Counted from the first letter of the stretch, positions 17,838 through 28,400 are shown. The stretch: 64,000 nt of DNA from Bacillota bacterium (GCA_023434365.1 JAEYSV010000057.1:62001-126000); one strand, 5' to 3'. The notes: a model not told the origin generated them from the letters alone. Numbers and translations are program-made.

Positions 17838-18868
17838 AAAAAACTGGAATTGTATTAATGCTTATTGCATGTATTATGTTATCGGGTTGTAAGGACAATT
17901 CCTCGCCTGAACAGATGGGAGAAGAACAGATAAAAAGAAAATTACAGATTGGGATGAGTTTTGATTCATTTGTTATCGAAAGGTGGCAGAGAGATCGGGA
18001 TATATTTGTTTCCACAGCAAAAGAGTTGGGAGCAGAAGTGAATGTGCAAAATGCCAATGGAATTGTAGAGGAGCAGATAGCCCAGATTGAATACTTTATT
18101 GAAAAGCAGATGGATGTAATTGTTATTATCTGTATTGAGTCAGAAGGGTTGCAAGATGTTGTCGAAAAAGCGCAAAGAGCAGGGATTAAGGTGATTGCGT
18201 ATGATCGGATGATTAAGTCATCTAATGTAGATTTATACATATCTTTTGACAATGAAATGGTAGGCGCTTTAATGGCACAGACGCTTGTTGATGCTGGGTT
18301 GCCGAATAAAAAGGTACTTATGGTATGCGGTTCTGCTGCAGATAATAATGTGCCCGAAGTAGAGCGGGGATTTCTTAAAGTAATGGAGGTTAATGGGGTC
18401 GAGGTTTTGGGCAAATACTATGCAGATGGTTGGAAATCTGAATTGGCATATCAGTATATTTATGATAATCCTGAATTACTTGAACAAGTAGATGGTATTA
18501 TGTGTGGAAATGATAATCTTGCCACCTCAGTAGTGCGTGCGTTGTCAGAGAAACGACTTGCTGGAGTAATTAAGGTAGTAGGGCAGGATGCTGACTTAGA
18601 AGCGTGTCAGAGAATTGTTGAAGGAACTCAGGTTATGACAGTATACAAGCCAGTTGAGAAGTTAGCTCAGAATGCTGCAGAATATGCCATTAAATTGGCC
18701 AAGGGGAATAGTCTACCTGATATTCCTAAGGTAGAGGATGGGGTAAATCTTGTTCCGGGTATCGTACTAGATCCGATTCCAGTAACAATTAAGAATATTG
18801 ATAAGGAGATTATTAATAGTGGGTATCATCTACGTGAAGATGTATATTTGAATGTACCTCAGAAGTAA
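17834..18868 (+). CDS. Sugar-binding lipoprotein in the regulatory operon
   Basis: 344-residue lipoprotein: signal peptide ending in LSGC (Cys19), then a Peripla_BP_4 sugar-binding fold (MSFDSFVIERWQRDRD, QIAQIEYFIEKQMDVIVII, KVIAYDRMI). It is related to the ChvE-like binding protein encoded next but sits in the regulator transcription unit (four-base overlap with the response regulator), before a terminator. It may deliver ligand to the sensor, or act as a second binding protein for the importer; sequence does not decide. Confidence 0.88.
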   Translation: MKKTGIVLMLIACIMLSGCKDNSSPEQMGEEQIKRKLQIGMSFDSFVIERWQRDRDIFVSTAKELGAEVNVQNANGIVEEQIAQIEYFIEKQMDVIVIICIESEGLQDVVEKAQRAGIKVIAYDRMIKSSNVDLYISFDNEMVGALMAQTLVDAGLPNKKVLMVCGSAADNNVPEVERGFLKVMEVNGVEVLGKYYADGWKSELAYQYIYDNPELLEQVDGIMCGNDNLATSVVRALSEKRLAGVIKVVGQDADLEACQRIVEGTQVMTVYKPVEKLAQNAAEYAIKLAKGNSLPDIPKVEDGVNLVPGIVLDPIPVTIKNIDKEIINSGYHLREDVYLNVPQK

Positions 18869-18933
18869 AGTAAACCACATTAGAGTACCATGTATATGAA
18901 ACAATTAATAGAATATGTTAGAAATTTTTTGTG

Positions 18934-18973
18934 AAATGCTAGTACTAAGTATAAAAAAGTGCTAGCATTTTTT
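18934..18973 (+). terminator. Terminator ending the regulatory operon
   Basis: AAATGCTAGTAC pairs with GTGCTAGCATTT (12 pairs with one G-U), 13-base loop, ending in six Ts. It separates the sensor genes from the transport genes. Confidence 0.85.
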
Positions 18974-19091
18974 CGTACTCAACGTAGTATATGGTAAAAA
19001 TATGAAGAATGTAGCAACCATGTCCTATTCCTATTATGATATAGTAAGGATGTAGTAAAAACTCAAAATTATTTTGGAGGAGGATTTTTAA

Positions 19092-20180
19092 ATGAAGAAA
19101 CTAATCAGTTTATTGCTTAGTGTTGTTATGGTTGCTGCTTTATTAGCAGGATGTGGCAATAGTAACACAGAGACCGGGGGAAAAGACGGTGAAAAAGACA
19201 GTAAAAAAATTGGTGTAGCAATGCCTACAAAAGATTTACAAAGATGGAATCAAGATGGCTCGAATATGGAAAACGAATTAAAGGCTGCTGGATATGAAGT
19301 TGATTTACAGTATGCATCCAATGAAGTTGCAACTCAGGTATCTCAAATTGAGAACATGATTTCTAACGGATGCGATTTATTAGTAATTGCTTCAATTGAA
19401 GGTGATTCTCTTGGAACTGTTTTAGCACAAGCTAAAGAGAAGAAGATTCCAGTTATCGCTTATGACCGTCTTATCATGAACACAGATGCAGTTAGTTATT
19501 ATGCAACATTTGATAACTACATGGTTGGTACAAAACAAGGTGAGTATATTGTAGACAAATTAGATCTTAAGAATGCAGCAGGTCCTTTTAATTTAGAAGT
19601 ATTCACTGGTGACCCAGGGGATAACAATGCCAAGTACTTCTACAATGGAGCAATGGATGTTCTTAAACCTTACGTAGATGCTGGTAAATTAGTAGTACAG
19701 TCTGGTCAGGTTGATTTTGCAACAGTTGCAACTCCTGAGTGGAAAACAGAAAATGCTCAGTCTAGAATGGAAAATATTATTTCTTCTAATTATGCTGATA
19801 AGAAACTTGACGTTGTTCTTTGCTCCAATGACTCAACAGCTCTTGGTGTTGAGAATGCTCTTGAAGCAAATTACGATGTAGCATCCGGTTGGCCAGTAAT
19901 TACAGGTCAGGACTGTGATATTGCAAACGTTAAGAACATGATTGCTGGAAAACAATCCATGTCTATCTTTAAAGATACTCGTACATTAGCAACTCAGGTT
20001 GTTAAAATGGTTGATGCTATCATGCAGAATAAAGAAGTTCCTGTTAATAATAAAGAGGACTATGATAATGGTAAAGGAAAAGTGCCATCTTATCTTTGTG
20101 AGCCAGTATTTGCTGATGTAAGTAATTATGAAAAATTATTAATTGATTCCGGTTACTATACTGCAGACCAGTTAAAGTAA
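19092..20180 (+). CDS. ChvE-like sugar ABC transporter binding lipoprotein
   Basis: 362-residue extracellular solute-binding lipoprotein. Signal peptide with lipobox LLAGC (Cys21), then a ChvE/xylose-binding-like fold: VAMPTKDLQRWNQDG, QIENMISNGCDLLVIASIEG, and PVIAYDRLIMN. ChvE-type proteins bind galactose, glucose, arabinose or xylose. It begins the transport operon with a strong ribosome-binding site (GGAGGAGG) and is followed by a stem-loop before the ATPase gene, as expected where the binding protein must be made in excess. Confidence 0.92.
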   Translation: MKKLISLLLSVVMVAALLAGCGNSNTETGGKDGEKDSKKIGVAMPTKDLQRWNQDGSNMENELKAAGYEVDLQYASNEVATQVSQIENMISNGCDLLVIASIEGDSLGTVLAQAKEKKIPVIAYDRLIMNTDAVSYYATFDNYMVGTKQGEYIVDKLDLKNAAGPFNLEVFTGDPGDNNAKYFYNGAMDVLKPYVDAGKLVVQSGQVDFATVATPEWKTENAQSRMENIISSNYADKKLDVVLCSNDSTALGVENALEANYDVASGWPVITGQDCDIANVKNMIAGKQSMSIFKDTRTLATQVVKMVDAIMQNKEVPVNNKEDYDNGKGKVPSYLCEPVFADVSNYEKLLIDSGYYTADQLK

Positions 20181-20203
20181 TCTGTACGCTTTTTACAATT
20201 GAT

Positions 20204-20228
20204 ACAGGCGGGAGTTACTCCCGCCTGT
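20204..20228 (+). other. Stem-loop between binding-protein and ATPase genes
   Basis: ACAGGCGGGAG, three-base loop, CTCCCGCCTGT: an 11-bp GC-rich stem without a T-run. Probably stabilises the upstream message or partly ends transcription, lowering ATPase and permease levels. Confidence 0.75.
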
Positions 20229-20292
20229 AATATTTCGCAAAAGTAATGTAGTTATTAAAGCAGTAAAACTAGCAATGTTTGGAGGGATATAA

Positions 20293-21825
20293 TTGGCGAA
20301 TATAATATTGGAAATGAAAAACATCACCAAAACTTTCCCTGGCGTGAAAGCACTTGATAACGTTAATTTAAAAGTTGAAGAGGGCGAGATACATGCTCTT
20401 GTCGGTGAAAACGGTGCCGGAAAATCCACACTGATGAATGTATTAAGTGGTATTTATCCTTATGGGTCGTATGAAGGAGAAATACTTTATCAGGGTGAAT
20501 TATGTAAGTTTGGTAAAATAAAAGACAGTGAAGAAAAGGGAATCGTTATTATTCACCAGGAGTTAGCATTAGTTCCATATATGACAATAGGAGAAAACCT
20601 ATTCCTGGGTAATGAGCAAGGACATAGATTGGCTATAAACTGGGAAGATACGTATGGTAAAGCAGATGAATATCTAAAAATAGTTGGATTAAAGGAATCA
20701 TCCAGAACCTTGGTAAAAGATATAGGTGTAGGAAAACAACAATTAGTTGAAATTGCAAAATCGTTAGCAAAAAAAGCAAAGCTTCTTATTCTTGATGAGC
20801 CTACCGCTTCGTTAAATGAAGCAGATTCAAAAGCTCTTCTTAACTTATTATTACAATTTAAAAAAGATGGTATGACATCGATTATAATATCTCATAAATT
20901 AAATGAGATTTCCTATGTAGCAGATAAAATTACAATTCTTCGAGATGGAGCTACGATTGAGACGCTTGATAAAGCAACTGATGACATCTCAGAAGAACGA
21001 ATAATTAAAGGAATGGTAGGTCGAGAAATGACAGATCGTTTCCCAAGAAGAACAGAGAAACGTATTGGGGAACTGAGTATGGAAATCAAGGACTGGACGG
21101 TTTACCATCCGATTTATAACGAGAAAAAAGTAGTTGATAATGTCAGCATGTATGTAAGAAAGGGAGAAGTAGTTGGTATTGCTGGTTTGATGGGTGCAGG
21201 GCGGACCGAACTTGCCATGAGTGTATTTGGAAGAAGCTATGGGTCTAATATATCTGGCTCAATCTATATCAATGGTGAGCAGGTTCATCTGAAAACTGTA
21301 AAGCATGCGATTAAGCATAAATTAGCTTATGTAACGGAAGACAGAAAAGGAAACGGATTGATTCTTACTAATCCAATTAAGATTAATACAACGTTGGCCA
21401 ATCTTAAAGAAATTAGCTCAAATGGTATTATTGATAGAGATAAAGAATATCACTTAGCTGTAGAATATAAAGATAAGTTAAGAACAAAGTGTCCAACAGT
21501 GGAGCAACATGTTGATCATTTGAGTGGTGGGAATCAGCAAAAAGTTCTGATTGCTAAATGGATGTTCGCAGATCCGGACATTTTGATTTTGGATGAGCCG
21601 ACACGTGGAATTGATGTCGGTGCGAAATATGAAATTTATTGTATTATTAATCAACTGATAGAAGAAGGTAAATCCGTTATTATGATTTCTTCAGAATTAC
21701 CGGAAGTATTAGGTATGTGTGATAGGATTTATATCATGAATGAAGGCAAAATGGTTGGAGAATTAGATGCAGAAGAAGCATCTCAAGAAAAAATCATGTC
21801 GCAAATATTAAAATCTGGTAGATAA
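20293..21825 (+). CDS. Sugar ABC transporter ATP-binding protein (GguA/MglA type)
   Basis: 510-residue ATPase with two ABC domains, as in MglA/XylG/GguA. The first has Walker A GENGAGKST and Walker B LLILDEPTASL. The second has a degenerate Walker A region, AGLMGAGRTE, with signature LSGGNQQK and Walker B ILILDEPTRGID, the usual asymmetry in this family. The start is TTG with GGAGGG six bases upstream; no nearby ATG has a comparable site. It energises the permease encoded next, for import of the sugar bound by the ChvE-like protein. Confidence 0.94.
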   Translation: MANIILEMKNITKTFPGVKALDNVNLKVEEGEIHALVGENGAGKSTLMNVLSGIYPYGSYEGEILYQGELCKFGKIKDSEEKGIVIIHQELALVPYMTIGENLFLGNEQGHRLAINWEDTYGKADEYLKIVGLKESSRTLVKDIGVGKQQLVEIAKSLAKKAKLLILDEPTASLNEADSKALLNLLLQFKKDGMTSIIISHKLNEISYVADKITILRDGATIETLDKATDDISEERIIKGMVGREMTDRFPRRTEKRIGELSMEIKDWTVYHPIYNEKKVVDNVSMYVRKGEVVGIAGLMGAGRTELAMSVFGRSYGSNISGSIYINGEQVHLKTVKHAIKHKLAYVTEDRKGNGLILTNPIKINTTLANLKEISSNGIIDRDKEYHLAVEYKDKLRTKCPTVEQHVDHLSGGNQQKVLIAKWMFADPDILILDEPTRGIDVGAKYEIYCIINQLIEEGKSVIMISSELPEVLGMCDRIYIMNEGKMVGELDAEEASQEKIMSQILKSGR

Positions 21826-21838
21826 AGGAGCGAAAATT

Positions 21839-23014
21839 ATGGATCATGCAAAATTAATGATTGGCGTTAAAAAATATACGATGATTATCGTATTAATATT
21901 AGTAATCTTGTTCTTTTCCATGTCAACAGGAGGTGATATATTACTTCCACAAAACATAAGTAACTTAATAGCACAAAATGCTTATGTATTTGTTCTGGCT
22001 ACTGGTATGTTGCTATGTATTCTAACGGGTGGTAATATTGATCTTTCTGTTGGTTCAGTTGTATGTTTTGTCGGTTCTGTTGGAGCCGTTTTGATGGAGA
22101 AAGAAAAAATAGGAGTTATTCCCGCAATACTCGTAATGTTATTAGTTGGTTTATTGATTGGGGCATGGCAAGGTTTCTGGATTGCGTTTGTACGTGTTCC
22201 GCCATTTATTGTAACTTTGGCAGGTATGTTAGTATTTAGAGGATTATCGAATGTAGTATTAGATGGATTAACAGTACCGTTAACAAAGCCAGAGTTTATT
22301 GATGCATTTGGTGGTGGTGCTAATTGTTATATCCCAGATATATTTGGAATCAAAGGCTTTAATCTGACAAGTATGTTAGCAGGTATAATAGCTTGTGGCA
22401 TTTATGTTGCAATTGTCTTATATGGTCGTAGAAGTAAGATAAAAAAAGGATATGATGTTGAGTCATTCTTATCTACAATCATTAAAGTAGCTTTGATATG
22501 TGGAGTAGTACTGGCATTTTCTTATAAAATATCTCAGCATAGAGGAATTCCAACTGCATTTATCTGGGTAATTATTGTAGTAATGATTTACGGATACATA
22601 ACTCAAAAAACAACTGTTGGGCGATATTTCTATGCAGTAGGTGGTAATGAAAAAGCAACAAAGTTATCCGGTATTAATACAAATAGAGTTTATTTTATTG
22701 CTTATGCTAATATGGGATTGTTGTCTGCTTTAGCAGGTATGCTAACAATAGCACGTTTGACAAGTGCGCAGCCTACTTATGGTCAGAATTATGAATTGGA
22801 TGCTATTGGTGCATGCTTTATTGGTGGTGCATCTGCTTATGGTGGAATTGGTACCGTTCCGGGAGTTATTGTAGGTGCTGTTCTTATGGGTGTTATCAAC
22901 ATGGGTATGTCGCTTATGAATGTAGATAGTAACTATCAGAAAGTAGTTAAAGGTTTAGTATTATTAGCAGCAGTTATCTTTGATGTAGTAACGAAAAAAG
23001 CTAATAAACAGTAG
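21839..23014 (+). CDS. Sugar ABC transporter permease (GguB type)
   Basis: 391-residue membrane permease of the ribose/xylose/galactose (BPD_transp_2) family with about ten helices. Typical elements are LTGGNIDLSVGSVVCF, AGMLVFRGL, and the ATPase-contact region GGASAYGGIGTVPG. It closes the importer operon; AAAGGAG precedes the ATG. No terminator lies between it and spoIIID, so read-through into spoIIID is possible (see the hairpin there). Confidence 0.93.
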   Translation: MDHAKLMIGVKKYTMIIVLILVILFFSMSTGGDILLPQNISNLIAQNAYVFVLATGMLLCILTGGNIDLSVGSVVCFVGSVGAVLMEKEKIGVIPAILVMLLVGLLIGAWQGFWIAFVRVPPFIVTLAGMLVFRGLSNVVLDGLTVPLTKPEFIDAFGGGANCYIPDIFGIKGFNLTSMLAGIIACGIYVAIVLYGRRSKIKKGYDVESFLSTIIKVALICGVVLAFSYKISQHRGIPTAFIWVIIVVMIYGYITQKTTVGRYFYAVGGNEKATKLSGINTNRVYFIAYANMGLLSALAGMLTIARLTSAQPTYGQNYELDAIGACFIGGASAYGGIGTVPGVIVGAVLMGVINMGMSLMNVDSNYQKVVKGLVLLAAVIFDVVTKKANKQ

Positions 23015-23038
23015 TAATAGAATCAGTGATAATTTTTG

Positions 23039-23079
23039 TCCCCCTTGCATACATTGTAAAAACAAGTATCATAGGGGGA
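23039..23079 (+). promoter_or_regulatory. Sporulation promoter within an SD-sequestering hairpin (spoIIID)
   Basis: CATACATT at 23048-23055 matches the sigma-E -10 pattern, with GATAATT upstream near the -35 position. It lies inside a long hairpin: TCCCCCTTGCATAC pairs with GTATCATAGGGGGA, extended by TTGT/ACAA around an AAAA loop. The right arm contains the Shine-Dalgarno GGGGG of spoIIID. RNA started from this promoter would begin in the loop and lack the left arm; RNA reading through from upstream would fold and hide the site. Confidence 0.7.
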
Positions 23080-23085
23080 TTCTTC

Positions 23086-23352
23086 TTGAAGGGATACATA
23101 GAAGAGAGAGCCGTTGATATCGCGAACTATATTATAGAATACAATGCTACCGTCCGTCAGACTGCCAAGAAATTCGGAATCTCTAAGAGTACGGTACATA
23201 AGGATGTCACGGAACGTTTAATCCAAATTAACCCCTCTTTAGCACATAGGGCTAGAGTTGTATTAGACTTAAATAAGTCCGAGCGTCATATTCGTGGTGG
23301 AATGGCAACGAAAGAAAAATACTTACATAAAAATCAGTTTCAGCCATATTAA
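23086..23352 (+). CDS. spoIIID: Sporulation regulator SpoIIID
   Basis: Small DNA-binding regulator of mother-cell gene expression after sigma-E activation. The 88-residue product has the family features: an N-terminal helix YIEERAVDIANYI, the helix-turn-helix TVRQTAKKFGISKSTVHKDV, and the C-terminal basic region HIRGGMATKEKY. The start is TTG, seven bases after GGGGG; longer frames run back into the promoter. It lies just downstream of the sugar permease, but the promoter within its hairpin should make it an independent sporulation gene. Confidence 0.95.
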   Translation: MKGYIEERAVDIANYIIEYNATVRQTAKKFGISKSTVHKDVTERLIQINPSLAHRARVVLDLNKSERHIRGGMATKEKYLHKNQFQPY

Positions 23353-23379
23353 TTGGTCTGAATCACTACATAAGAATAT

Positions 23380-23425
23380 ACCCCGGTTTTTGTCTTAATA
23401 AGAGCAAAAACCGGGGTTTGTTTTA
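23380..23425. terminator. Terminator between spoIIID and nagA
   Basis: ACCCCGGTTTTTG pairs with CAAAAACCGGGGT (13 pairs), 12-base loop, followed by TTGTTTTA. It serves spoIIID and may also serve convergent nagA. Confidence 0.85.
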
Positions 23426-23480
23426 TGCAAAAGTATAGTGTTATTATTTGCTTTTAAAGTTTGTCAGTACGTAGGAGTCA

Positions 23481-24599
23481 TTATAGCACCTTTACCAAAT
23501 TAAAGTCACTGTCTACTAGGAGAAGATCTGCTTGCTTTCCGATAGCAATAGAACCAATTGAATCATATACGCTAAGCTTTTTTGCTGGATTTTTAGTGGC
23601 AGCATTAATGGCATCTTCTGCTGAAATTCCAAAAGAGATTGCACGTTTCATACAATCAAATAAGTTTGTAACTGAACCTGCCAAAGTACCATCCAAAAGG
23701 GTGGCTTTTCTTTCTTTTACATAGACATCCTGTCCCCCCAGAGTGTATTTTCCATCTGACATTCCACTAGCTCTCATATTATCGCTGACAAGGATAACAC
23801 GCCCTGCACCAAACATCGTAAAGGTTGCGCGTATTACGCTAGGGTGAATATGATATCCGTCACATATCAGCTCCACTGTAGTATTATATGAATCAAGTGC
23901 CGCACCAATAAGTCCGGGTTCCCGATGTGAAAATGGCATCATCGCATTATAGAGATGGGTAATATGGGATGCGCCGCTCTCTAGTGCTATCATTGCTGTT
24001 TCATAAGACGCAACAGTATGTCCAAGACTTATAATAATATCTGGATTGGCAGCGTGAAGCTGATGAATAAAGGAAAGTGCATTGGGCTCTTCCGGGGCAA
24101 TCGTAATCAGTTTAACTTGATTATTGGATAGGGAATTTAATGAATCAAATAGGTTGATGTCAGCGGTAGCTATATGTTCCACGCTTTGGGCGCCCTTTTT
24201 CTTAGCACTGACAAATGGTCCTTCCATGTTAATTCCAAGGATTTTAGACTCTTCATTAGATTGAATATAATTAATGGATGCACAGATTGTCTCTAAGGAT
24301 TGCTTGGAAACGGTCATAGTAGTAGGGCAAAAGGAGGTAATTCCATGAGCTTTTAAGTGTTTTGCCATTGTGACTAATCCTTCATGGGAACCATCACAAA
24401 AATCATAACCAGCACATCCGTGAATATGCAGGTCAATCAGGCCGGGGAGAATCATTAAACCATTTGCGTCAAGGAGATTTGCTTTTTCTGAGTCTGTAAG
24501 TTCACTTGGTGAATTAACTAGTTGGTGATTATGTATGTATAAGTCTTTTTTCTGAAACGTATTTTCTTCTGTGAAAACAAGGCCATTGGTGATAATCAT
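23481..24599 (-). CDS. nagA: N-acetylglucosamine-6-phosphate deacetylase
   Basis: Amidohydrolase that removes acetate from GlcNAc-6-P in amino-sugar catabolism and wall recycling. 372 residues. Metal and substrate motifs are LIDLHIHG, NMEGPF (Glu ligand), SLGHTVASY, HLYNAM, and the catalytic Asp in LVSDNMRASG. I chose the ATG at MIITNG because AAGGAAG lies eight bases before it. It is monocistronic here: nagB and a NagE/PTS gene are absent from the neighbourhood. Confidence 0.94.
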   Translation of the reverse strand: MIITNGLVFTEENTFQKKDLYIHNHQLVNSPSELTDSEKANLLDANGLMILPGLIDLHIHGCAGYDFCDGSHEGLVTMAKHLKAHGITSFCPTTMTVSKQSLETICASINYIQSNEESKILGINMEGPFVSAKKKGAQSVEHIATADINLFDSLNSLSNNQVKLITIAPEEPNALSFIHQLHAANPDIIISLGHTVASYETAMIALESGASHITHLYNAMMPFSHREPGLIGAALDSYNTTVELICDGYHIHPSVIRATFTMFGAGRVILVSDNMRASGMSDGKYTLGGQDVYVKERKATLLDGTLAGSVTNLFDCMKRAISFGISAEDAINAATKNPAKKLSVYDSIGSIAIGKQADLLLVDSDFNLVKVL

Positions 24600-24739
24600 A
24601 AATAGGACTTCCTTTCTTAAGATAGTAAATGTAAAATACAACTCTTTTCATATGAAGTTATATTTTATGTATTAGATTAATTATAAATGATTCTGCAGCG
24701 AAAACATAGAGGTTATATACATTTTCTATTAAGGATTCG

Positions 24740-24768
24740 TTGTAAATCAATAGGGAGTGGGCTATAAT
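24740..24768 (+). promoter_or_regulatory. Promoter of the pth-mfd operon
   Basis: TTGTAA, exactly 17 bases, TATAAT; about 80 bases before pth. Confidence 0.75.
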
Positions 24769-24847
24769 ATAAAGAACCAAATATGATCTAGTTAGGAAGG
24801 GACCGTTGGTTGCTTCCCTTTAATGCGTAGGAAAGTAGGAGAGAAGC

Positions 24848-25426
24848 ATGTATATTATCGTAGGATTAGGAAATCCAACAACAAAGTATCAGGGAACAAG
24901 ACATAATGTAGGGTTTGATTGCATAGATAAGATAGCAGCAACTTATCAGATAAGTTTAGACTTTGTAAAACATAAAGCAGTCTGTGGAACTGGCTATATT
25001 AATGGGCAGAAGGTGATTTTAGCAAAACCACAGACATATATGAACCTAAGTGGAGAAAGTGTACGTCAGTTAGTTGACTATTACAAGATTACGCCGGAAG
25101 AACTAATCGTTATATATGATGATATTAGTCTGGATGTTGGGCAGCTAAGAATCCGTAAGAAAGGCTCAGCAGGTGGGCATAATGGAATTAAGAATATAAT
25201 TCTTCACCTGGGAACTACAGATTTCCCTAGAATTAAAATAGGGGTGGGGAACAAGCCTGCAGATTGGGACTTGGCCGATTATGTTTTATCAAGGTTTTCA
25301 AAAGAAGATCAGGAATTTATCCAGGTAGCAGCAGTTGATTGCGCAAAGGCATGTGAAATTATGTTGACGGATGGAATGGAAGCAGCAATGAATAAATATA
25401 ATAAAAAGCCTGTGAAAGCTGAATAA
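24848..25426 (+). CDS. pth: Peptidyl-tRNA hydrolase
   Basis: Cleaves peptidyl-tRNA released from stalled ribosomes; essential in bacteria. 192 residues, family-typical. Visible motifs are GLGNPTTKYQGTRHNVGF (catalytic His), KPQTYMNLSG (Asn), DDISLDVGQLRIRKKGS (Asp) and AGGHNGIKN. In B. subtilis this gene (spoVC) also begins the mfd-spoVT block, and the same order is seen here. GTAGGAGAG precedes the ATG. Confidence 0.97.
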   Translation: MYIIVGLGNPTTKYQGTRHNVGFDCIDKIAATYQISLDFVKHKAVCGTGYINGQKVILAKPQTYMNLSGESVRQLVDYYKITPEELIVIYDDISLDVGQLRIRKKGSAGGHNGIKNIILHLGTTDFPRIKIGVGNKPADWDLADYVLSRFSKEDQEFIQVAAVDCAKACEIMLTDGMEAAMNKYNKKPVKAE

Positions 25427-25473
25427 TAAGGAGATTAAAGTCACCAAATAATCACGAAATCAGAGGTAAAAGA

Positions 25474-28400
25474 ATGCAAACCTTTTTTCAACCATTACAA
25501 GAATTGAATGAATATAACGCAATATTAAATAATATAGCAAATCGAGTTTCACCAATTCATATAACGGGCTGCATTGATTCGCAAAAGTGTCATATGATAG
25601 CGGGTCTTGGTCAGAACAGGAAGAATAAAGTAATAATCACATATAATGAAATCCGTGCTAAAGAAATATATGAAGACTATCGTCTTTATAGTAAGGAAGT
25701 ATACTTATATCCAGCAAAAGATATTATTTTTTATAGCGCAGACATTCATGGACATGCCATTGTAAAAGAACGTCTTAAAATTCTTCGCAGATTGCTTGAG
25801 AAGAAGCCTGTGACCGTTGTTATGTCTATTGATGCCGCTATGGATAGAGTACTGCCTTTAGAATTTTTAGCAGAACATGTTATTACGATAGAAGAATCCT
25901 CAATTATAGATTTGGAGAAGCTTAAGGAACAGTTGATTATGCTAGGATATGAACGATGTATTCAGGTGGAGACACCTGGACAGTTCTCAATTCGTGGTGA
26001 AATTATTGATATTTTCCCATTAACCGAAGAAGTTCCTTTCCGAATTGACTTGTGGGATGAGGAAGTTGATACAATTCGATCTTTTGATGTTGAAAGCCAA
26101 CGTTCAATAGAAAATGTCTCCTCTTTGACGGTTTATCCAGCTACGGAATTTATATTGGACGCAAAGCAGATTGCTAGAGGTAGCAAGAAGCTACGTGAAG
26201 AGATGGAACATCATTTTCAGAAACTTCGCAATGAGAATCTCATGGAAGAGGCACGTCGAATACGGGATATTATAAATGAATTCTTAGAACGTCTGGAAGA
26301 TTATACGGGCTCAGTTGCAATGGATAATTATCTTTCTTATTTTCACGAGCGAACTGTATCATTTTTTGATTACTTTGAGCCATCTGAATCGTTGTTTGTG
26401 CTTGATGAAACGAGTCGAATTGATGAGAAGGCAGATGTTGTGGAGCTTGAGTTTAGGGACGGTATGAGTGGTAGACTAGAAAAAGGGTATATCCTTCCTG
26501 GTCAGGCAAATGCGGTATTTAGTTATAAAGAATTACTTTATAAACTAAGTAAACAACAGACGTTATTAATCAATACAATGGAACACCGTATTGCTCATTT
26601 CATACCACAAGCCAGATATGATATTACAGTCAAATCTATAAGTCCCTATAACAAGAATTTTGATGTTTTAGTGAAGGATTTGAAAGTTTGGAAGAGTAAA
26701 AAGTTTCGGGTAATCTTGCTTACAGGTTCAAAAACAAGAGCAAGCAGATTAAGCCAGGATTTACAGGACGAAGGACTGAATGCCTTTTATAGCGAGGACT
26801 TAAGCCGAGTAGTGAATCCAATGGAAATTTATGTGGCAGCAGGGCCGTTGCATCGAGGGTTTGAGTATCCGCTCATTAATCTGGTTGTTATATCAGAAAG
26901 CGATATATTTGGTGCAGAAAAGAAGAAAAAAAGGCCTAAAAAAACATATGAGGGAAATAGAGTACACAGTTTCTCGGATTTGAATATCGGCGATTATGTG
27001 GTGCATGAAAATCATGGACTGGGAATATACCGGGGAATCGAAAAGATTGTCGTTGAAGGGGTATCAAAGGACTATTTAAAAATTGAATATGCAGGTAGTG
27101 GCGTGTTGTATATTCTTGCAACAGGCCTTGAAGTGTTGCAAAAATATGCGGGAGCAGATGCGAAGCCTCCAAAACTAAATAAGCTAAATTCTCTTGAATG
27201 GAAAAATACGAAAAAGAAAGTAAAAACTGCCGTTAAAGAGATAGCTAAGGAATTAGTGGAGCTTTATGCGCTCAGACAATCGAAACAAGGGTATACATTT
27301 TCACTAGACACAGTATGGCAACGGGAATTCGAAGAAATGTTTCCATATGAGGAAACCGGGGACCAGCTTCGAGCGATTGAGGATACGAAGAGAGACATGG
27401 AAAGTAGCAAAATCATGGATCGTCTTATCTGTGGTGATGTTGGGTATGGAAAGACAGAGATCGCAATTAGGGCGGCATTTAAAGCCGTTTCTGATGGTAA
27501 ACAGGTTGTGTATCTGGTACCAACTACTATTTTGGCGCAACAGCATTATAATACCTTTGTGCAGAGAATGATGGACTTCCCGGTCAGTATTGATATGTTG
27601 TCAAGATTTCGAACGCCTGCTCAACAGAAAAGTACAATTGAGCGCTTAAAGTGTGGAAGATTAGATATTGTGATTGGTACACATCGTGTATTGTCAAAAG
27701 ACATTAGTTTTAAGAATCTTGGATTATTAATTGTAGATGAGGAGCAGAGGTTTGGGGTAACTCATAAGGAGAAAATTAAACAGATGAAAGGTGATGTTGA
27801 TGTTCTTACCTTATCTGCAACCCCAATTCCTAGAACTCTTCATATGAGTCTGATTGGAATTCGTGATATGAGTGTTTTAGAAGAGCCTCCAGTAGACCGT
27901 ATGCCGATTCAGACTTATGTATTAGAGCATAATGATGAAATAATCAGAGAAGCGATTCATCGAGAGCTTGCTCGTAATGGGCAAGTATATTATGTGTATA
28001 ATAGGGTCTCTAATATTGATGAAATAGCCATGCACATTGCTAAACTGGTACCTGAGGCGTGCGTGTCATTTGCACATGGGCAGATGAGTGAGCGCGAATT
28101 AGAAAAGATTATGTTTGGATTTATTAATGGTGACATTGATGTCTTAGTTTCTACTACTATTATTGAAACCGGACTTGATATCAGCAATGCCAATACTTTG
28201 ATTATCGATGATGCTGATCGTTTGGGATTATCACAGCTATACCAGTTAAGAGGGCGTGTTGGACGTAGTAATCGTAATTCTTATGCCTTTTTGATGTATC
28301 GGAGAGATAAGGTTCTGCGCGAGATAGCAGAGAAGCGCTTACAGGCAATTAAAGAATTTACGGAGTTAGGAAGCGGATTTAAAATCGCTATGCGGGATCT

